Source: Lateolabrax maculatus | Taxonomy: Eukaryota; Chordata; Actinopteri; Acropomatiformes; Lateolabracidae | Length of the DNA: 64,000 nucleotides | Reading direction: 5' to 3' | NCBI GenBank assembly: GCA_031216445.1 | Contig: CM062213.1 | Location: 12,959,501 to 13,023,500 of the forward strand | Part shown: positions 50,801-63,454 of the stretch, piece after piece | Layout of the letters: every line of letters begins with the position of its first letter | Numbering within the stretch: position 1 is the stretch's first letter | Made by a program: the position numbers and the translations under genes | The notes under the pieces: generated by a model | The model's input: only the letters and a program-made list of their open reading frames with translations | Databases searched by the model: none | What the model was told of the DNA's origin: nothing

Positions 50801-53800
50801 AATATAGTCCCCTATTTGACATATTGTTCAACTTCAGAATAGCCTTATTTATTTATTTAACATGGCTACAGGTGTGCTGTGCACAAATACTGTCCTATCT
50901 CACTGGGTGTCTGCGGATCAAGAGGTCTGTTTGGACAGAGCTGGCAGTCAGGAGTCTGGGTGGTTAAACTACACTGAGTTTGACTTCAGAGGATGAAGAC
51001 GAGACAAGCTGCCACTTCACAGGCCTGAGTGGAACAAAGCCTTAGCTGTGGACATTTAAGTTAATACTCCGCTACTCTGCTCTGTTGTTGGAGGATGGCC
51101 AAATCTGTCATCTGCTGTCCACATTTTGTAGTCTGTATTATAAATGGAGCTTGGAACTTCCCCCCAAAACACGACACAGCTGGTCTGTCTAAAACAATAA
51201 AGGAACACAATGACATTTCGAGTTTTTAACTGCTTCTCATTTCACTGCAACACTTCATAATGGCATAGTTTCACTGACGCTATGGATGATCACAGACTAT
51301 ATGATTTGAGTGGAAACTGTCCTTAGCATTAACTACTTCTGTCACAATTTTCATGCAACAGCAACTCAAATCACTTTAATGCTCGATACTGTCATACTTC
51401 AATGCTTTCATATTTCCTGAGATATAGGACCAAATTCAAAATGTTCAACTGTCCTTGATAGAATCTAAATTTGTTTTTTTTTTTGAAATTGGACAAAATT
51501 TGTGCATATTGTCTATCAGTGTTTGCGGTTTCTGCATTATTAAACACTATACATGTTTTAAATGTTCTCTCCCTGTGTGGCATTTTGAGATATGAAGTTC
51601 CCCCAACATCTGACATGAACTGCACAAACTTCAGGCTGCTTCCTCTTGTTGACAGGAAGCCTGGTGAGCTCCCCTGCTCTTCCTGAAATATCTGAATGTA
51701 GGCAGTAACAGCTTCGAGGAAAATTAATCTCATCATAAAATAAGCCACATACCAAACAACACACACCCCTTCACACTTCCAGTATTCTAGTCCTGAAACA
51801 GGACCAGATATGAATAAAGAAACAGAACATATGTGATTTTCGAACAGTTGACTTTAGCACAAAATAATTCACGTGCCTGCTATGCAAACACAGAGAAAAA
51901 AAAAAGTTCTAATGTACTTCATAAAGTTAGATTGACCTATTTTTTATTTATTTTGATTAGATTATATAAAAATGAACAATGTGTTCTAGATTAATTTATA
52001 TATAAAAACTGCAGTATGCTTACAAAACACCTCAGTTTATTTCGTTATTCTGTAAACCAACACTACATAGATTTAGATTGAATTCCAACTAGCCCAAAGA
52101 ATTTCCTTTTAGCAGTAGATGTGGGGCAATGTTCAATAAAACATAATTTCAAATTGAATACAACCAAAGCATATGAGCCATTCTCCTGTATCTACACTTC
52201 AACTTTACAGAATTACATGATCAAAAGGTCAGAGGGATCTGGCTTCATCACAAAGGGTTATTCCCAATGAGTCACAGCACAGTCTGAGAATCTCTGACAA
52301 GGCCTGAAACTAAAGCAGTCTGGACCCACAATCAATTAGGGTAGGATTATCAGAAGATAATATGGAATATATAAGTCAATATAATTTTACAGTTCAAGTC
52401 AATGCTACCGTGTTCTTTAAACTGATTGTTTGGCATCATCTGTTAAGGAACTTTCAATATTCATAGTGCCAGAGTTTTACATTATTAGATTTGTGTTCTG
52501 CAACCCCCAACATTAAGAGACCTCACTAAGGCTGTTAAACAACACAGGACCTGGTACACAATAAAGCTTCTTATGATAACATGGGCTACTGATTGGTGGA
52601 ACCCAAAAATAGACGCCTCTGACTGCAGACATACGTGAGGGTATGGGAATGTAGTGGAGCCGGAGGAAGTTCAGCCAAGTGAACCAGATAAGGAGGTAGA
52701 ATGAATCCAAGTATGATTGCGATCCCCTTCAGGGTACACAATGACGCTGGTCATTTTGCACAGGTCACTGCATGTGGAGGGTAATCATAATGTGAGTTTT
52801 CAATCTTGCCCTTTAAGACAATGGAGCATTTTTGGAGACAGGAAGCTGGGATCAGTGGGCAAACCTCGATAAGTTCTCCTCCCTGCAGTCTGCCACAAGA
52901 AACAGCAATGCTGAGGCACACTCCTGCCTCAGCTTCATTATCTGGCCAGAATCCCAACAGTGGAAACATTTTTACAACCCAGTGTGGCTCGAGGCCTGTT
53001 TCTTCAAAGGCAACTCTTTTCCTTTGGAGGGCTTCAAAGTGAGCTTTAGGGGAGGCAGATGGAGGATCTGTGTGGTCTTCTTAGATCATATTTTCATTTT
53101 AATCTTTTGTAGCTTCCCTTAGCTTACCAGACAGTCTGGTAACTTTTCACTAAGACCTCATGTCCTAGATTAGTCCTCGACTGAGCCTCAAAGTCAACCT
53201 GAATTTCACTTCTGAAAATGGTATGGTAGTGATGCTGCTGACTACTCATAATGCTGTATATTGAAGTACAAGCAGTTATGCACCAAGGTTATTTCAGATA
53301 AACTGGGAAAAAAATTTAGTGGATAGTCTGTCTTTTTTTTTTTTTTTTTTAGAGCAGAAATTACAAAATTATGAAACAGTGAAATTTTTCCATTTAATTA
53401 TGTGTGTACAGCGTTTAAATATGAAACCAGAGAGTCAATGTTCCAAATAATTTTATTAAGAGAGAGAACCTGGACGTCCCTGTTTGATTAATGATTGGAT
53501 GGTTATGTCGATATTGAGTGTTAGTTTGAGCTAGTGCTTCAGTAAATCTGAAAATGTATGTATGTCCTCATGTAATTGCTCATAAAGTTAATGTTTTTGT
53601 ACACTTGCAAATAGAAAAGTCATTGTTGGACATACATACATCCATCGTTTGAACTGAATACGGCAGTTTTCCTGGACCGTGTCTCAGAAATCAGTAGACT
53701 TGGGTTTTAGAATGGAAAATAAACTTTTTGTGCTTTAGTTAAAGCTGATTTTACACATCAAAGTCTGTTGACAGGTCTTGGGGAGTGCTACTGCATACGT

Positions 53801-56800
53801 GAAGAAGCTGTATAGGGCTTTTGTGTCTCTGCAGGGAGCTGCGTAAAGTCTGGTCAGTTTCCTCAAGTGATGTTACGTGAGTCAGCGTCGCTTAGCTGAA
53901 GCTGAAGAAGAAGTTGATCTTTGAAAAAAAGTTGTGAAAAAAAACGAAGTGAGCTTTGCAGACCTATGTAGCTGCTTCTTATCTCTGTTTAAGGCTAGAG
54001 GCTCGAGTCTACATTAGCAGCCATTCTCATATCATATGTGAATCCTGATTTGAGGTAGCCTGGCATCGCCACCCTAATTCGAAAATGCGTGTAGGTCTGA
54101 AACCTCTCAGTTCATTTTCGATTTCCAAGGGGCGTTATCAACGAGCGCAGACAACCAATCAGAGCAACAAACCCCACCATGTCGTACGGTACGTCCTGTC
54201 AGAAGTACGGCAAACACAAATTTCTTATCAACATAAAGTTTAAGTGCAGTTGTTTGTTCTTCTTTTAGAGAAAATGTACCATCCAGTCCATTAAATACTG
54301 CTGCTATAGCCGGCTGTGGAACGTTCTGCATCAGCGGTAGCCATCTTGAATATTTACGAAGATGCCTGAACAGCATTTTTCTCTGTTACATGTCACATTA
54401 AACCCGCCCCATATTAAATAAACAGTTGTGACTGGCCCGTAACCTTTCAGTTCTGGTGGAAATCTGTCTGAATGGCAGAGGGACCAGACATATCTGCCAG
54501 AGCAACTAAAACATGAGCTTTCTGATTTGTCTGCTTCGTAAGTTAGTTCTGAGGTAGATTTAACATAATCAAAAATTATGCAGGAAGAGAGCACTTTACT
54601 TATATCTACAGGGACATTAAGGGTTTGTTTATGTTTTCTTATGTATGGCCTTTTTTTTTTTAACAAAGGGACAACAGTACTGTCATGTAAAATGTGCCCT
54701 TTGTCTGAATGGGTGTCAGCTGCTACCTGATCACTATTGATCACCACTCTCTTTGGACTGCAATGAAGAAACAGATGTCTGGGACCTCCAACTGCTCCCT
54801 CCAGCCCACTGCTAACACCCCAGAGAATTTACAGGATACCAACATTACATACTGACCAAAGACATTCAAAACAATACAGCAAAGAAATAAAAAATACATT
54901 GAAAATTGGTATTAATGATACTTTATATTTACAATTGTAAACTGCATGTTTTAAAGGATGACTTCTGATTTACTGGTGCAGGGTGGAGGAGGAGCAGCAG
55001 AAACTTCTCAGGAGAGTGCTGAGTTTGACACACAGACTAAAAGCAGCCCGTTCCTTTTGAAAGGCTTGTATTGACGTGTAAAACAGCAAACAGAATCTCA
55101 ATGTGATTGTCTTTCAAATGAGAAGATAACAGCACTCCTCCTGACTGAAAATGACCTGGGGCAGAAGGACTGAGTCAATAAAGTACTCCTCAAATGGGCC
55201 ACTGACATGCTGGAGCCTGCAGAGACACACGATCACTCTGATAGACTCGGAATACTGATACTACTGATACAGCTTTTATTTTGCACCAATTCAAATACAA
55301 TGTACAGCTCTGAACATTAACTGTGGTCAGCGTGTCCTCTGCAGCTTGTAGTATTGATTAAATGCTTTCGTAATCAAAGATCGATCACACTCTTTGGTTA
55401 CGTGGGGTGTAATGCAGTATAGATTGATGTAAATATTCCATGTATTGGTCACTGGAGCAAGTTATTGATATCTGCAGGTCAATATAATGTCTAGTTCTTG
55501 TCAGCAGTTAATAAGTGGTAAGCTTATCTGATGTTGGACACAAACAAATAAGACTGAGACACATGACACTTCCAACCAGCTCACAGGGTGTCGAAACACT
55601 TAATGGGGCAAATTAAAGCTGCATCTACCCAAGTACATATATTTTTTATTTTCAGGCATGATCTCTGGTATACTCCAATTTTAACTGTGCTTTCTCACAC
55701 TTTCGAAAAAGTGATACTGCATCTTAATTAATGATAAAAATAATAATAATGTCCCCAAGCCTTTTGTTTTACTTTAAATGAACTTAGGGTAGTTTTACTT
55801 TTTAAATAATTCTTATCTACAGGTCAAGCCATCCCACACAAATTTCAGACCAAGCAGGATACATGGAAATCAAGAGAAAGCATGAAATAATACAAGACCT
55901 AGAATTATCTGAACGAGAGGTGGAGTGATTTTGGAGCTTTTTCAGCTCAATATCTGCACAAGCCTCAACACGACACGCAAGCATGGGGAGAAAGTATGGA
56001 GAGTGAAGGGCTAATGGAGAAAGTGTTACTGGCTGATTTCTACAATTTCTCCATTAAAAAACTTCTTATTTCATTTATCTGCCTAGAAGGGTCTGCCATG
56101 AAATTTGGTATGGATATGCATGTCCCGGGTATGAATTGTAATCACTTTTCTGATCCTTTACTGACTGGAAGCCTGCAGACCTTTCAGTTACATGAGGGCA
56201 ATGCAGGGCTTATAGATGACTGAGCCTTCCCTGCCCCCAGAAACTCAGCTTTGTCAAACAGACTGTTGGCCAATTGGTCCAACTTCTTGTCTCATATGTT
56301 ACAAAAGACACTGTGTATGTACACAAACTGTTCCAGTTCCTTTATGACCACATTCATGTGGCTTTTAAGACCAGTAAAAAGTTATTTGATTTCTATTTCC
56401 ATTATAGAACCTGGACATGTGTATGCTGTTAGTCAGTGCCTCATGTGCACTGCATACATAAGGAACAACATACAGTCTGCAGACAGAGAGCAAGCAGACA
56501 GTCATGTTGTGCCTCACAGGACGGATGTTAATGCCAGGTCTGAACAGGGCCACAGAGCAGAAAACACAATCTATGGGTGTTAGGTACCACCTAATTACAT
56601 ACAGTGACCCAAACTGGGAGATTTTGTGCACACATTTGAAGTAATGGTTTCTAAAGAAAAGGAAAGAAAGGAAGCAGCAAAAAAAGAAAAACAAAAAAGA
56701 AAAAAACAAATGACAGAATGCCTTTAGAATTCAGAGTTAATGGGTAAATTTGTAAACTCATGACATCAGGAACAGCCTTGAAACGTTGCAATTTAATGTC

Positions 56801-59800
56801 ACTAATGAGATACCTGCAGGCCATCTCCTGCCAGCATTGGTGCTTTAATGAGGCAAAAATGAAACAAGAAGACAGAGACCTCTTATAACTTACACATGGT
56901 TCTTCCCATGAGTCCAACAAGCCTGAAGAAAAGAAGATGTGGGAAACATGGCAAATATTGGGACTAACAATGGATGAGAGAAAGAGATCAGTAGAAAAGC
57001 CATATCATTGACCCATAACACTTTCTGTAGTATCATGTTGGATCATTGTATACATTTTGGTGGAAAAAAGTTTTGTTGATAAAATGTTGATCTCCACCAT
57101 TCAAGCTGGATGGAAATAGATGAATAAGCTCCTTCCAGCTATAGATGACAGTCTGAATACTTATTATCTTCCTGTCTGTACTAAAATCAGGACATAATCA
57201 TTCCCATCTGCTTTCAGGTTTATTTAACATTCCTTTGAATCTACCAGATGACACACGTTCAACACCACAGAAGAACAAAATGAACAGCACAAAGCTGATG
57301 TATCACAACCAAAACGTGTCACGTGTCACTATTTAAAGCTCCTTTCTAATGCTATTTAAACAGAGAAGTATAAAAGCCAGCATTATAATATATTCCTGCA
57401 TAAAAAATAGACAAACCTACAGCAGTAGTATTACGCTCTCAAACCAGATATTTGTGAAGGTTGAAAAATTACTTGTACAATAACTACTACATTTTAGGTG
57501 AAAACATCCATTAAGTGTAATTGATTGTTTGCTAAGCCTGATCCACTTAAGTTACCGTTGCTGCGCCTGTCAAGATTTCTGTTGTTACAATAAACACATG
57601 CAACTTACAGTGATAACAGAGGCAGATTCACTACTCAAAATTTGCAGTAACTATCAATAATAATTTTATATAACTCACTTCTAGAGCCCCACGCACACTG
57701 CTTTAACAGTTTTACTGGAGAAATCCAAAGTTTGACAGGCAAGCTGCATCCAGCAATGATTGCTAAGCTATGATTGGACAATCATGTTAACGATCAATAA
57801 GTAGTTCATGCCCTTTCATATACTGTGAATACTTTATTCATCCAAGTAACGAAAACAAACAGCAATTTCATTTGGACTCCTCCAGGAAGTTCAGAAATGA
57901 GGGTCAACTACAGAGCTATACCCCTGAAATGGATTCACTACCTTGCTCAATGACTGTTACTCAGTGTTGATACAGAGGATTGAACCCTCAGTCAGCTAGT
58001 TGAACGGCAGTCCTTCTAACCAAAAAGCCATCCTGTTATTGTGTTTCTCATTAAAGACTCTGGCCGGTGCCTTAAATATGTATGAGATGAGGTGGTACTG
58101 TTGACGATGATTTAAAAGAGCTGCTAACTGCCAAACGCCTCTGGCTTTTAAATTAGTCTAAATGAGAAACATGTATGCTGAGTTCATGAACCGTTCCACT
58201 TACTTTATCTGCCCAAACCTGTCTACTGTCCGTCTATGCCTGATGTTACATAAATAAACAACCCATGTACAGACATAATATTGTTATTGATGACACAAAT
58301 GGGAAGGTAATGATCTGTGGGGAACTAAAGAACAGCAGTAGCGGAACAATGGAGCGTAAAACAACAGATGACTTAAAAACATAAGGTCAACCACACATTA
58401 ACACCAACAACAAAAAAAAAACCTGGATAACAACAGAATGCACGAGCCGTCTATGTTGATCACCGATTACTCATTATCCCGTGAGCACTATTCATGTCTG
58501 GGGCTTGAGTTACAAACTGCACAATGCAGCTCCAAGCTGGAGCTCCCAGAGGAGTACTGAGGGCCGTGGATCATGTTCACCCTTCTTCTTTACTGGCACA
58601 GTCCGCAGAGGCCGATGCAGATTTAACCACATGTGAGGTAAATCCCCCCCTTTGTTGTTCTCTTTCTCTCTTTAAGCCAGTCCCTGTTATTTGTGAGACA
58701 GATGTGTGGCCTTCAATTATATAAGCGCTCAAATCACAAATCAATTAGGCTTTGTTTTCCACATGTAAAACAACATGCAACCGCCTGGAATGAATGATTA
58801 CTCAGCAAATGTGCAAACAACCTTGTTTCTTCCTGATTTCTCAATGCACATTTAGGAAATTAATTTATCAAGAAGGCTTTTTTTGTCGAGCAAGTTGTGA
58901 ATGAAAAGTTATTAAAAACTGAGGCTTGAGCAGGTAAACGCAAAATCCCTGCCTCCTTCAGTAAGGAGTGCATAGTGCTCACTGGGAAATCTGGTTTCAA
59001 TACACTGCTTCCGGTGAAAGCAGGAAATAGCTGTCATTTCTGCAGGCAATTAACAAAGAACCAGTGTGGGCACTGACCTTGGAGTGGCTTCCTTGAGTTT
59101 TGGTGCCTTGCTACACTGCTAATTCAATTACAGACCGAAAGGGCAAGCTGGAGAAGAGGGGCACCAAGGGAGAGTGAAAGGGCACACAGTTAAGAGCAGA
59201 GTGTAGAGGATGTGTGCACAGACATGAAAGAGGGAGTATTTTCATGGCACTCAATCAGCAGACAGCCTTGCAGACAAGTAAAGACATCGTACACTTGTAC
59301 AGAGAGTTGGGCAAGCTGCTGGAGGGGTTGTGGACGGAGCTATTCAATACCGAGCTGAAACACGTCCTCCTCTGCACTGGCCTCGGGTGAGGTTTTCTCT
59401 GTGTTTTACTGAGGTTGCAGCTCAGCTGCAGGAGCACAACATTCATTAATCTTTGTTGCACTTGAAATATCCTTTAATGTCTTTAGAGGTTTGGTTTTCT
59501 ACAATAAGGCATGCACTGTCTATGAATTAGTCCTACCTACTGTACAGCTCCTTTCAGCTACATACTGTATTGTACAACTAGCAAGCAGTGTTCATTTTTC
59601 TTTTTTATTGGCCACTTAAGGGCAGCAAAGCAAGCTACACTGAAAGTGTTATCAACTGATAAAGCTGATATAGATAATGTGTAAAAAATTGCCATTACAC
59701 ATATCCAGCAGGCATGGAGCAACATTACCATTCATTTCTTATGACCACCCAGTGACTATAAATCCAATATTTACTCTCCTTTTAGCTCTGTTTTTGGCCT

Positions 59801-62800
59801 CCAACACGTCCTAAGGAAAATATTTGGCTCTTTAGCTGTTAAATTCTCCCTCATGTTTACCAGCTAGTATTTCAATTCTGTTTGCTGTTTGGTGCATACA
59901 GCTGCTGTATCAGTTTATTAGAGTTTTACGCTGAAAACAGCTGCCTGCTGCTGCTGGAAATGGGTTTGATGAAAACATGAGTGAACCAAAACAGGTAGTT
60001 ACAGGCTGTACAACCAAAACAATGAACTGAAATACACTAAAACACTATGTAAAGCTGAGAGCAATTGCTTGCTGAGTCATTTGACCCATTGTTAATATAA
60101 AAATATTAGTATATATACATACGCACACACATACCTATTAGTGCCATTTTAATGAAATGGAAAATTACATTTTGTATGTCATTAGACAGCCGTGTCTAAT
60201 TTCAGTGAGAAATTGTAATCTTGAGAATGCTGTATTTTGTAATTATTTTACATGAGCATGAAAGTTTAGCATGTTAAAGTTTCAGTAAAGCTTCTCAATC
60301 CAACGACAAATGAGGTAAGACAGACAGAGTAAGATATTCTAACTTAAAGACTGCAGCTCTGAAACTGTGGCAACAACATCTGAGCCAAGTAACAACAAGC
60401 TTTTCATGGTTATAGCATAATGTCTGTATACAAATTTTGTGCAAACATTTCTAGCCATTTCAGAGATTTCCATCTCTGTGTGCTTGCCAGAATTGCTACT
60501 CCTTTAATGGTCTGAGCCTTGGCCCCCCAACTGAAATACATAAACACAAGGAGGAAAACGATACTAAAGGATCGCAGTGTTGAGCAGACAAGGCCAGCCT
60601 CCCATTTGTTTACATATTTCTGCCTACATACAGAGGATAGCAGCAGCGGGGGGAAGCCAGGGGAACTTCCTATTTTGGGAAACAGCTGCTTTAAAGTAAC
60701 AATTTCTGGAAGAGGGTGAGCATGGTGAGAGAATGAGCTGTAATTAATTTAGTTAAAGAGTCTGTCAGTAGAACAGTTATGTATGGACAGAGTGGTGAAC
60801 AGCCACATCTAAAACACCTTTTGCAAAAGCCTTCAATCAACCATACAAACAACCATCTCACTAACATATTATTTCCTTTTCAGGTTTTCAGGTTACACTA
60901 CGGTGACTGTCAACCATCTGGCGATGCTGTGATGTGGTGGTTAAAATACACTCCACTTAAGATTGGGTGGGCCACCAGTACTACCAGTGAGATGTGAGTG
61001 TTGTTACTTGATATTAATGAACTGAGACTGATCTCATGAGGGGAGAAGACTAAGTCATTCCAAAAGTAAACTGAGCTCTTGATACTGCATGTCTGATCAG
61101 TGATATTTAACAGCTGCACGTCTGCAGTTGTTTCAAAGGCTGCCTAATAAAACCTTCTCTAAACTTAGACAAATTAGGGAGATAATCATATTAATAGGTA
61201 TGTTGCTGTTTCTGCTTTCATTGCTGTGGGTTCATTTCTGTTATTTTAAATAATTTATATTTACATCCTTAATTTTCATTTACACATTTCAGTAGAGTAC
61301 AGACAAGTGGTAGTTCTAAATTGCACAGCTCAAAAATGTGTCAGAGAATCACAAGTAGCATACTGTATATCATGTATAATACTGGATTTTTTTAAGGCTG
61401 ATACCAATGTTGTTGTTTAAACTTTCTGAAAATTATACAGTCGCCATTTGTTTTTGTTTTTACGTAGAGGCATAATGTACATTTTAAGTGACATAAAATG
61501 CAAGAACTGATGCCATTTGATCCTGAGCTCTGTCTAACTATCTCTTGCTATGTGTTTTCAGAATGGAAGTGTAGTTATCTATGTGGATCACACCCTACAT
61601 AGAAAAAGGGGAATATGTTTAAGAAAAGACTATCAATCATTGAGTTGAACTGATTTTTCTAAAAGGTATCATGGACAAATTTAAACCAATCATGAAGACT
61701 AAAGACTAAGATATTTTATTTGGCAGACATTAGAGCATCTCCCACACCGATGACGGAAGGTTTGCCACCCAACCATCCCTCTCTCCCTCTCTGTGAGCAA
61801 GTGTGTAACTGCACGTGTGTTCCTCATTCACTAAGATTTGTCCCTACCCCTCAAAACGCTGACCATGAACGTAAGCTGAGCCCTCCTGCTCTGGCTCCTC
61901 GGCTGAAAAGACCTTAGCTTAAAAGGATGCTGCAACACTATAAACTTAAAAAAGGACTGGGTCTGGAAAATCTAATGCCTGCCCATCCCCCCTCTGACTA
62001 AATGATTCAACACTTGAATATATTACGTCTGGCTGAGATGATGTCAGGTACTTTGTCTGTGTGACTGCAATAATTTACTGAGTGTATCCAACGTTCCATG
62101 CTGCTTGGGCAATGTTGTATTTTGGCCAGCAAATTTTAAAAGACGTAAAAAAATATGTGTGCGCGAACACTTTGACCAAGTTTACAGACAACAACTGTGA
62201 GAACACCAGGGTCTTTGTATGTGAGGAAGAGGGAATGCCTGGAACTTCAGAACTGCAGAGAAAGTCACAGCTGCCTCTGTCATCATGGCAGCCTTTAATG
62301 CAGCTGCAGCATTTTTGCCTGTAACCAAAGCTGAAACCAGACCTACACTGTCTCAGAGCTCCCTGTCAGTGCACCCTCACGTCCCAAAGGACACAGTTAC
62401 CCCACTTGCTGACCCCCAATGACCCCTGTCTGTCAGAGGTTCAATGCTCTGAGTGAGAAAGCTGGTGAGGGCAGCTCCAATATCTTATTCCCTCCAGAGG
62501 TGAGATATTGAGGGGAAAGCAGTCAGGCCTGTATGGGGGGGGGCAGCAAAATTATTCGTCTGGATATCCTCTCAGGCTTGTCCTCAAATGTGACCCTAAG
62601 AGTTGCTTGGCTTTTGAATTTGGCTGGCAGCCATTTTGTGTTTGTGTTTCAAAGCTTGGCCGACACAGCATAAAGAACCTAGTATGACCTCACAAACCTG
62701 GTATAACCCCAAACATTAGGGTTTTAACCTAAAAGGACTCTGTCTTGAAAGAATAAGCCCCTGTCCTTTTGCTTTGAATTACAGTTGCCTTGAATTCACT

Positions 62801-63332
62801 TAATTTGTGCAAACACAGAAGCAGACATCGGTATGTTTGTGCCTTACCTGCACTGAAATACCCTGAGGATTATACTGATCTAGCTAAAGACTTGGCTTAT
62901 ATGCTATAGATTGACAGTTGGCAGTGTTCTCTTACCCTGAGAGCACTCATTCATGACTTAATGCTCTCCAGCCAGAGAGGAAGGACGTGAATCTACAAAG
63001 GACCAAACAGATTTATCCCCAAAGTAGACAGGCTTAAATTATAAATGTATATACAGTAAAAGTCTGTCAGGCTATATAAAGTGCTTTACTCAGGTCATAT
63101 ATGTGACTAACTGCTGTGGGTCCATAGAGCTGTTACTCACTTCGAAGTGCTGCGGCTGGCTCGGATGGCACCACACATAGTATTGGACAGCCAGGTGGAA
63201 ATAAGCTGTGCGGTAAGAGCTGATCTTCTTGTGACCCTGCACCAGTTTATACAGCTCCAGGCACATCAGGCCCGCCACTGCGCTGGTGGTGGTAGCTATG
63301 GCTGGGATGATCCTCCCAGCAATACGCTTACT
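44716..63332 (-). CDS. uba7: uba7-like E1 enzyme, C-terminal part (partial)
   Basis: The gene encodes the C-terminal half of a ubiquitin-type E1. UBA7 activates ISG15 (and ubiquitin) as AMP-adenylate and thioester and passes it to E2 enzymes through its ubiquitin-fold domain. Exons in transcript order: 63332-63141 (SKRIAGRIIPAIATTTSAVA, end of the active adenylation domain), 47876-47775 (YTLWDDFLVEG...EMTLGDLLQYIK), 46609-46527 (EKYSLNICSLFYGTAILYN) and 44848-44716 (SVSDVVRLVTKKDIPPNKKM to TIKYLLF, TGA). Phases 0, 0, 2 agree across all junctions. The last three exons form the ubiquitin-fold domain. The sequence departs strongly from the highly conserved UBA1, and the INKA1 neighbour supports UBA7; an unusual fish E1 paralogue remains possible. 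The catalytic Cys and ATP-site exons lie beyond the right edge. Confidence 0.88.
45675..45940. mobile_element. foldback MITE with about 65-bp terminal inverted repeats
   Basis: The left arm (tttaaaggggaaactttgcc ... cggctttggatcatcacaat ... tagtatatgca) and the reverse complement of the right arm (ctttaaagagatactctgcg ... ccggctttgtgtcattacaa ... tagtatatgca) align over about 65 bp with some mismatches. The middle includes a smaller inverted repeat (ccagatg...catctgg, near 45825-45855). There is no transposase. It lies in the last uba7 intron. Confidence 0.75.
46527..46609 (-). CDS. uba7: uba7 exon: middle of ubiquitin-fold domain
   Basis: 83 nt. EKYSLNICSLFYGTAILYNR continues to HEDRLKQ and a split Ser codon. 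'GTAILY' corresponds to the E1 'G..LLY' strand. Confidence 0.9.
47775..47876 (-). CDS. uba7: uba7 exon: start of ubiquitin-fold domain
   Basis: 34 codons, phase 0 on both sides. VAGKKYTLWDDFLVEGRRGG is followed by QQEMTLGDLLQYIK. An alternative acceptor 6 nt downstream (gcag|GAAAG) would break the frame. Confidence 0.92.
47904..47947. repeat. (CA)n microsatellite
   Basis: About 43 bp of CA repeats with one CCC interruption, 28 bp outside the uba7 ubiquitin-fold-domain exon, upstream in transcript direction and so near its branch point region. Confidence 0.95.
49840..50020. repeat. possible fragment related to 53590-53760
   Basis: Contains a 28-bp segment (49886-49913) identical to 53604-53631, plus 'gctgattttacacaatgcaa' paralleling 'gctgattttacacatcaaag' at about 53743. 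Confidence 0.5.
53590..54040 (+). repeat. dispersed repeat, family G
   Basis: 'gattttacacatcaaagtct', 'caggtcttggggagtgctac', 'gagctgcgtaaagtctggtc' and 'cctcaagtgatgttacgtga' are parts of a repeat I recognise from other teleosts. Its left part shares a 28-bp identity with 49886-49913. It runs directly into the family C copy. Confidence 0.55.
54056..54440 (+). repeat. dispersed repeat, family C (copy 2, fuller)
   Basis: Begins about 'gtagcctggcatcgccaccc', includes 'gacaaccaatcagagcaaca', and from 54194 is collinear with copy 1 at 18061-18305. Ends near 'ttgtgactggcccgtaacct'. Probably a non-autonomous DNA element. Confidence 0.65.
56090..56165 (+). repeat. dispersed repeat, family D (fragment)
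   Basis: 'catgaaatttggtatggata', then 'aattgtaatcacttttctga', matches one family D unit. Confidence 0.55.
57795..58045 (+). repeat. dispersed repeat, family H
   Basis: 'gggtcaactacagagctata', 'accttgctcaatgactgtta', 'gaggattgaaccctcagtca' and 'taaccaaaaagccatcctg' match a diverged copy of a common teleost repeat in which 'ggattgaacc' resembles a tRNA B-box-like segment. I do not call a tRNA. Confidence 0.45.
59610..60000 (+). repeat. dispersed repeat, family I
   Basis: 'ggccacttaagggcagcaaa', 'ctccttttagctctgttttt', 'aatatttggctctttagctg', 'acagctgcctgctgctgctg' and 'tgaaaacatgagtgaaccaa' form a clear copy of a repeat I recognise from percomorph genomes. Confidence 0.6.
63141..63332 (-). 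CDS. uba7: uba7 exon: end of adenylation domain
   Basis: 64 codons, phase 0 at the donor (GAA|gtgagt on the minus strand). Contains GRIIPAIATTTSAVAGLMCL and LELYKLVQGHKKISSYRTAY, the E1 hallmark for substrate-loop and crossover packing. Confidence 0.93.
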
Positions 63333-63454
63333 CTGTGAAGGAGACAAAGGAAAGTTCACTTTTAAAATGTACTGCAGGTGATTTAGAGCTGGAGAATTCA
63401 ACATTATCATTTATTGACTTTCAGTAGAATCCTACTGTGATGATATGAGCACAT

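Larger units (their letters stand above)
47877..63140 (-). other. uba7: uba7 15.3-kb intron
   Basis: Separates the adenylation-domain exon from the ubiquitin-fold-domain exons. It holds a CA microsatellite and repeat copies near 49886, 53590-54440, 56090, 57795-58045 and 59610-60000. No nested protein-coding exon could be supported. Confidence 0.75.

Noticed and set aside
57960..58030. tRNA-like B-box sequence (ggattgaacc)
   Set aside because: No cloverleaf, acceptor stem or A box could be found at the right spacing; it belongs to a dispersed repeat.
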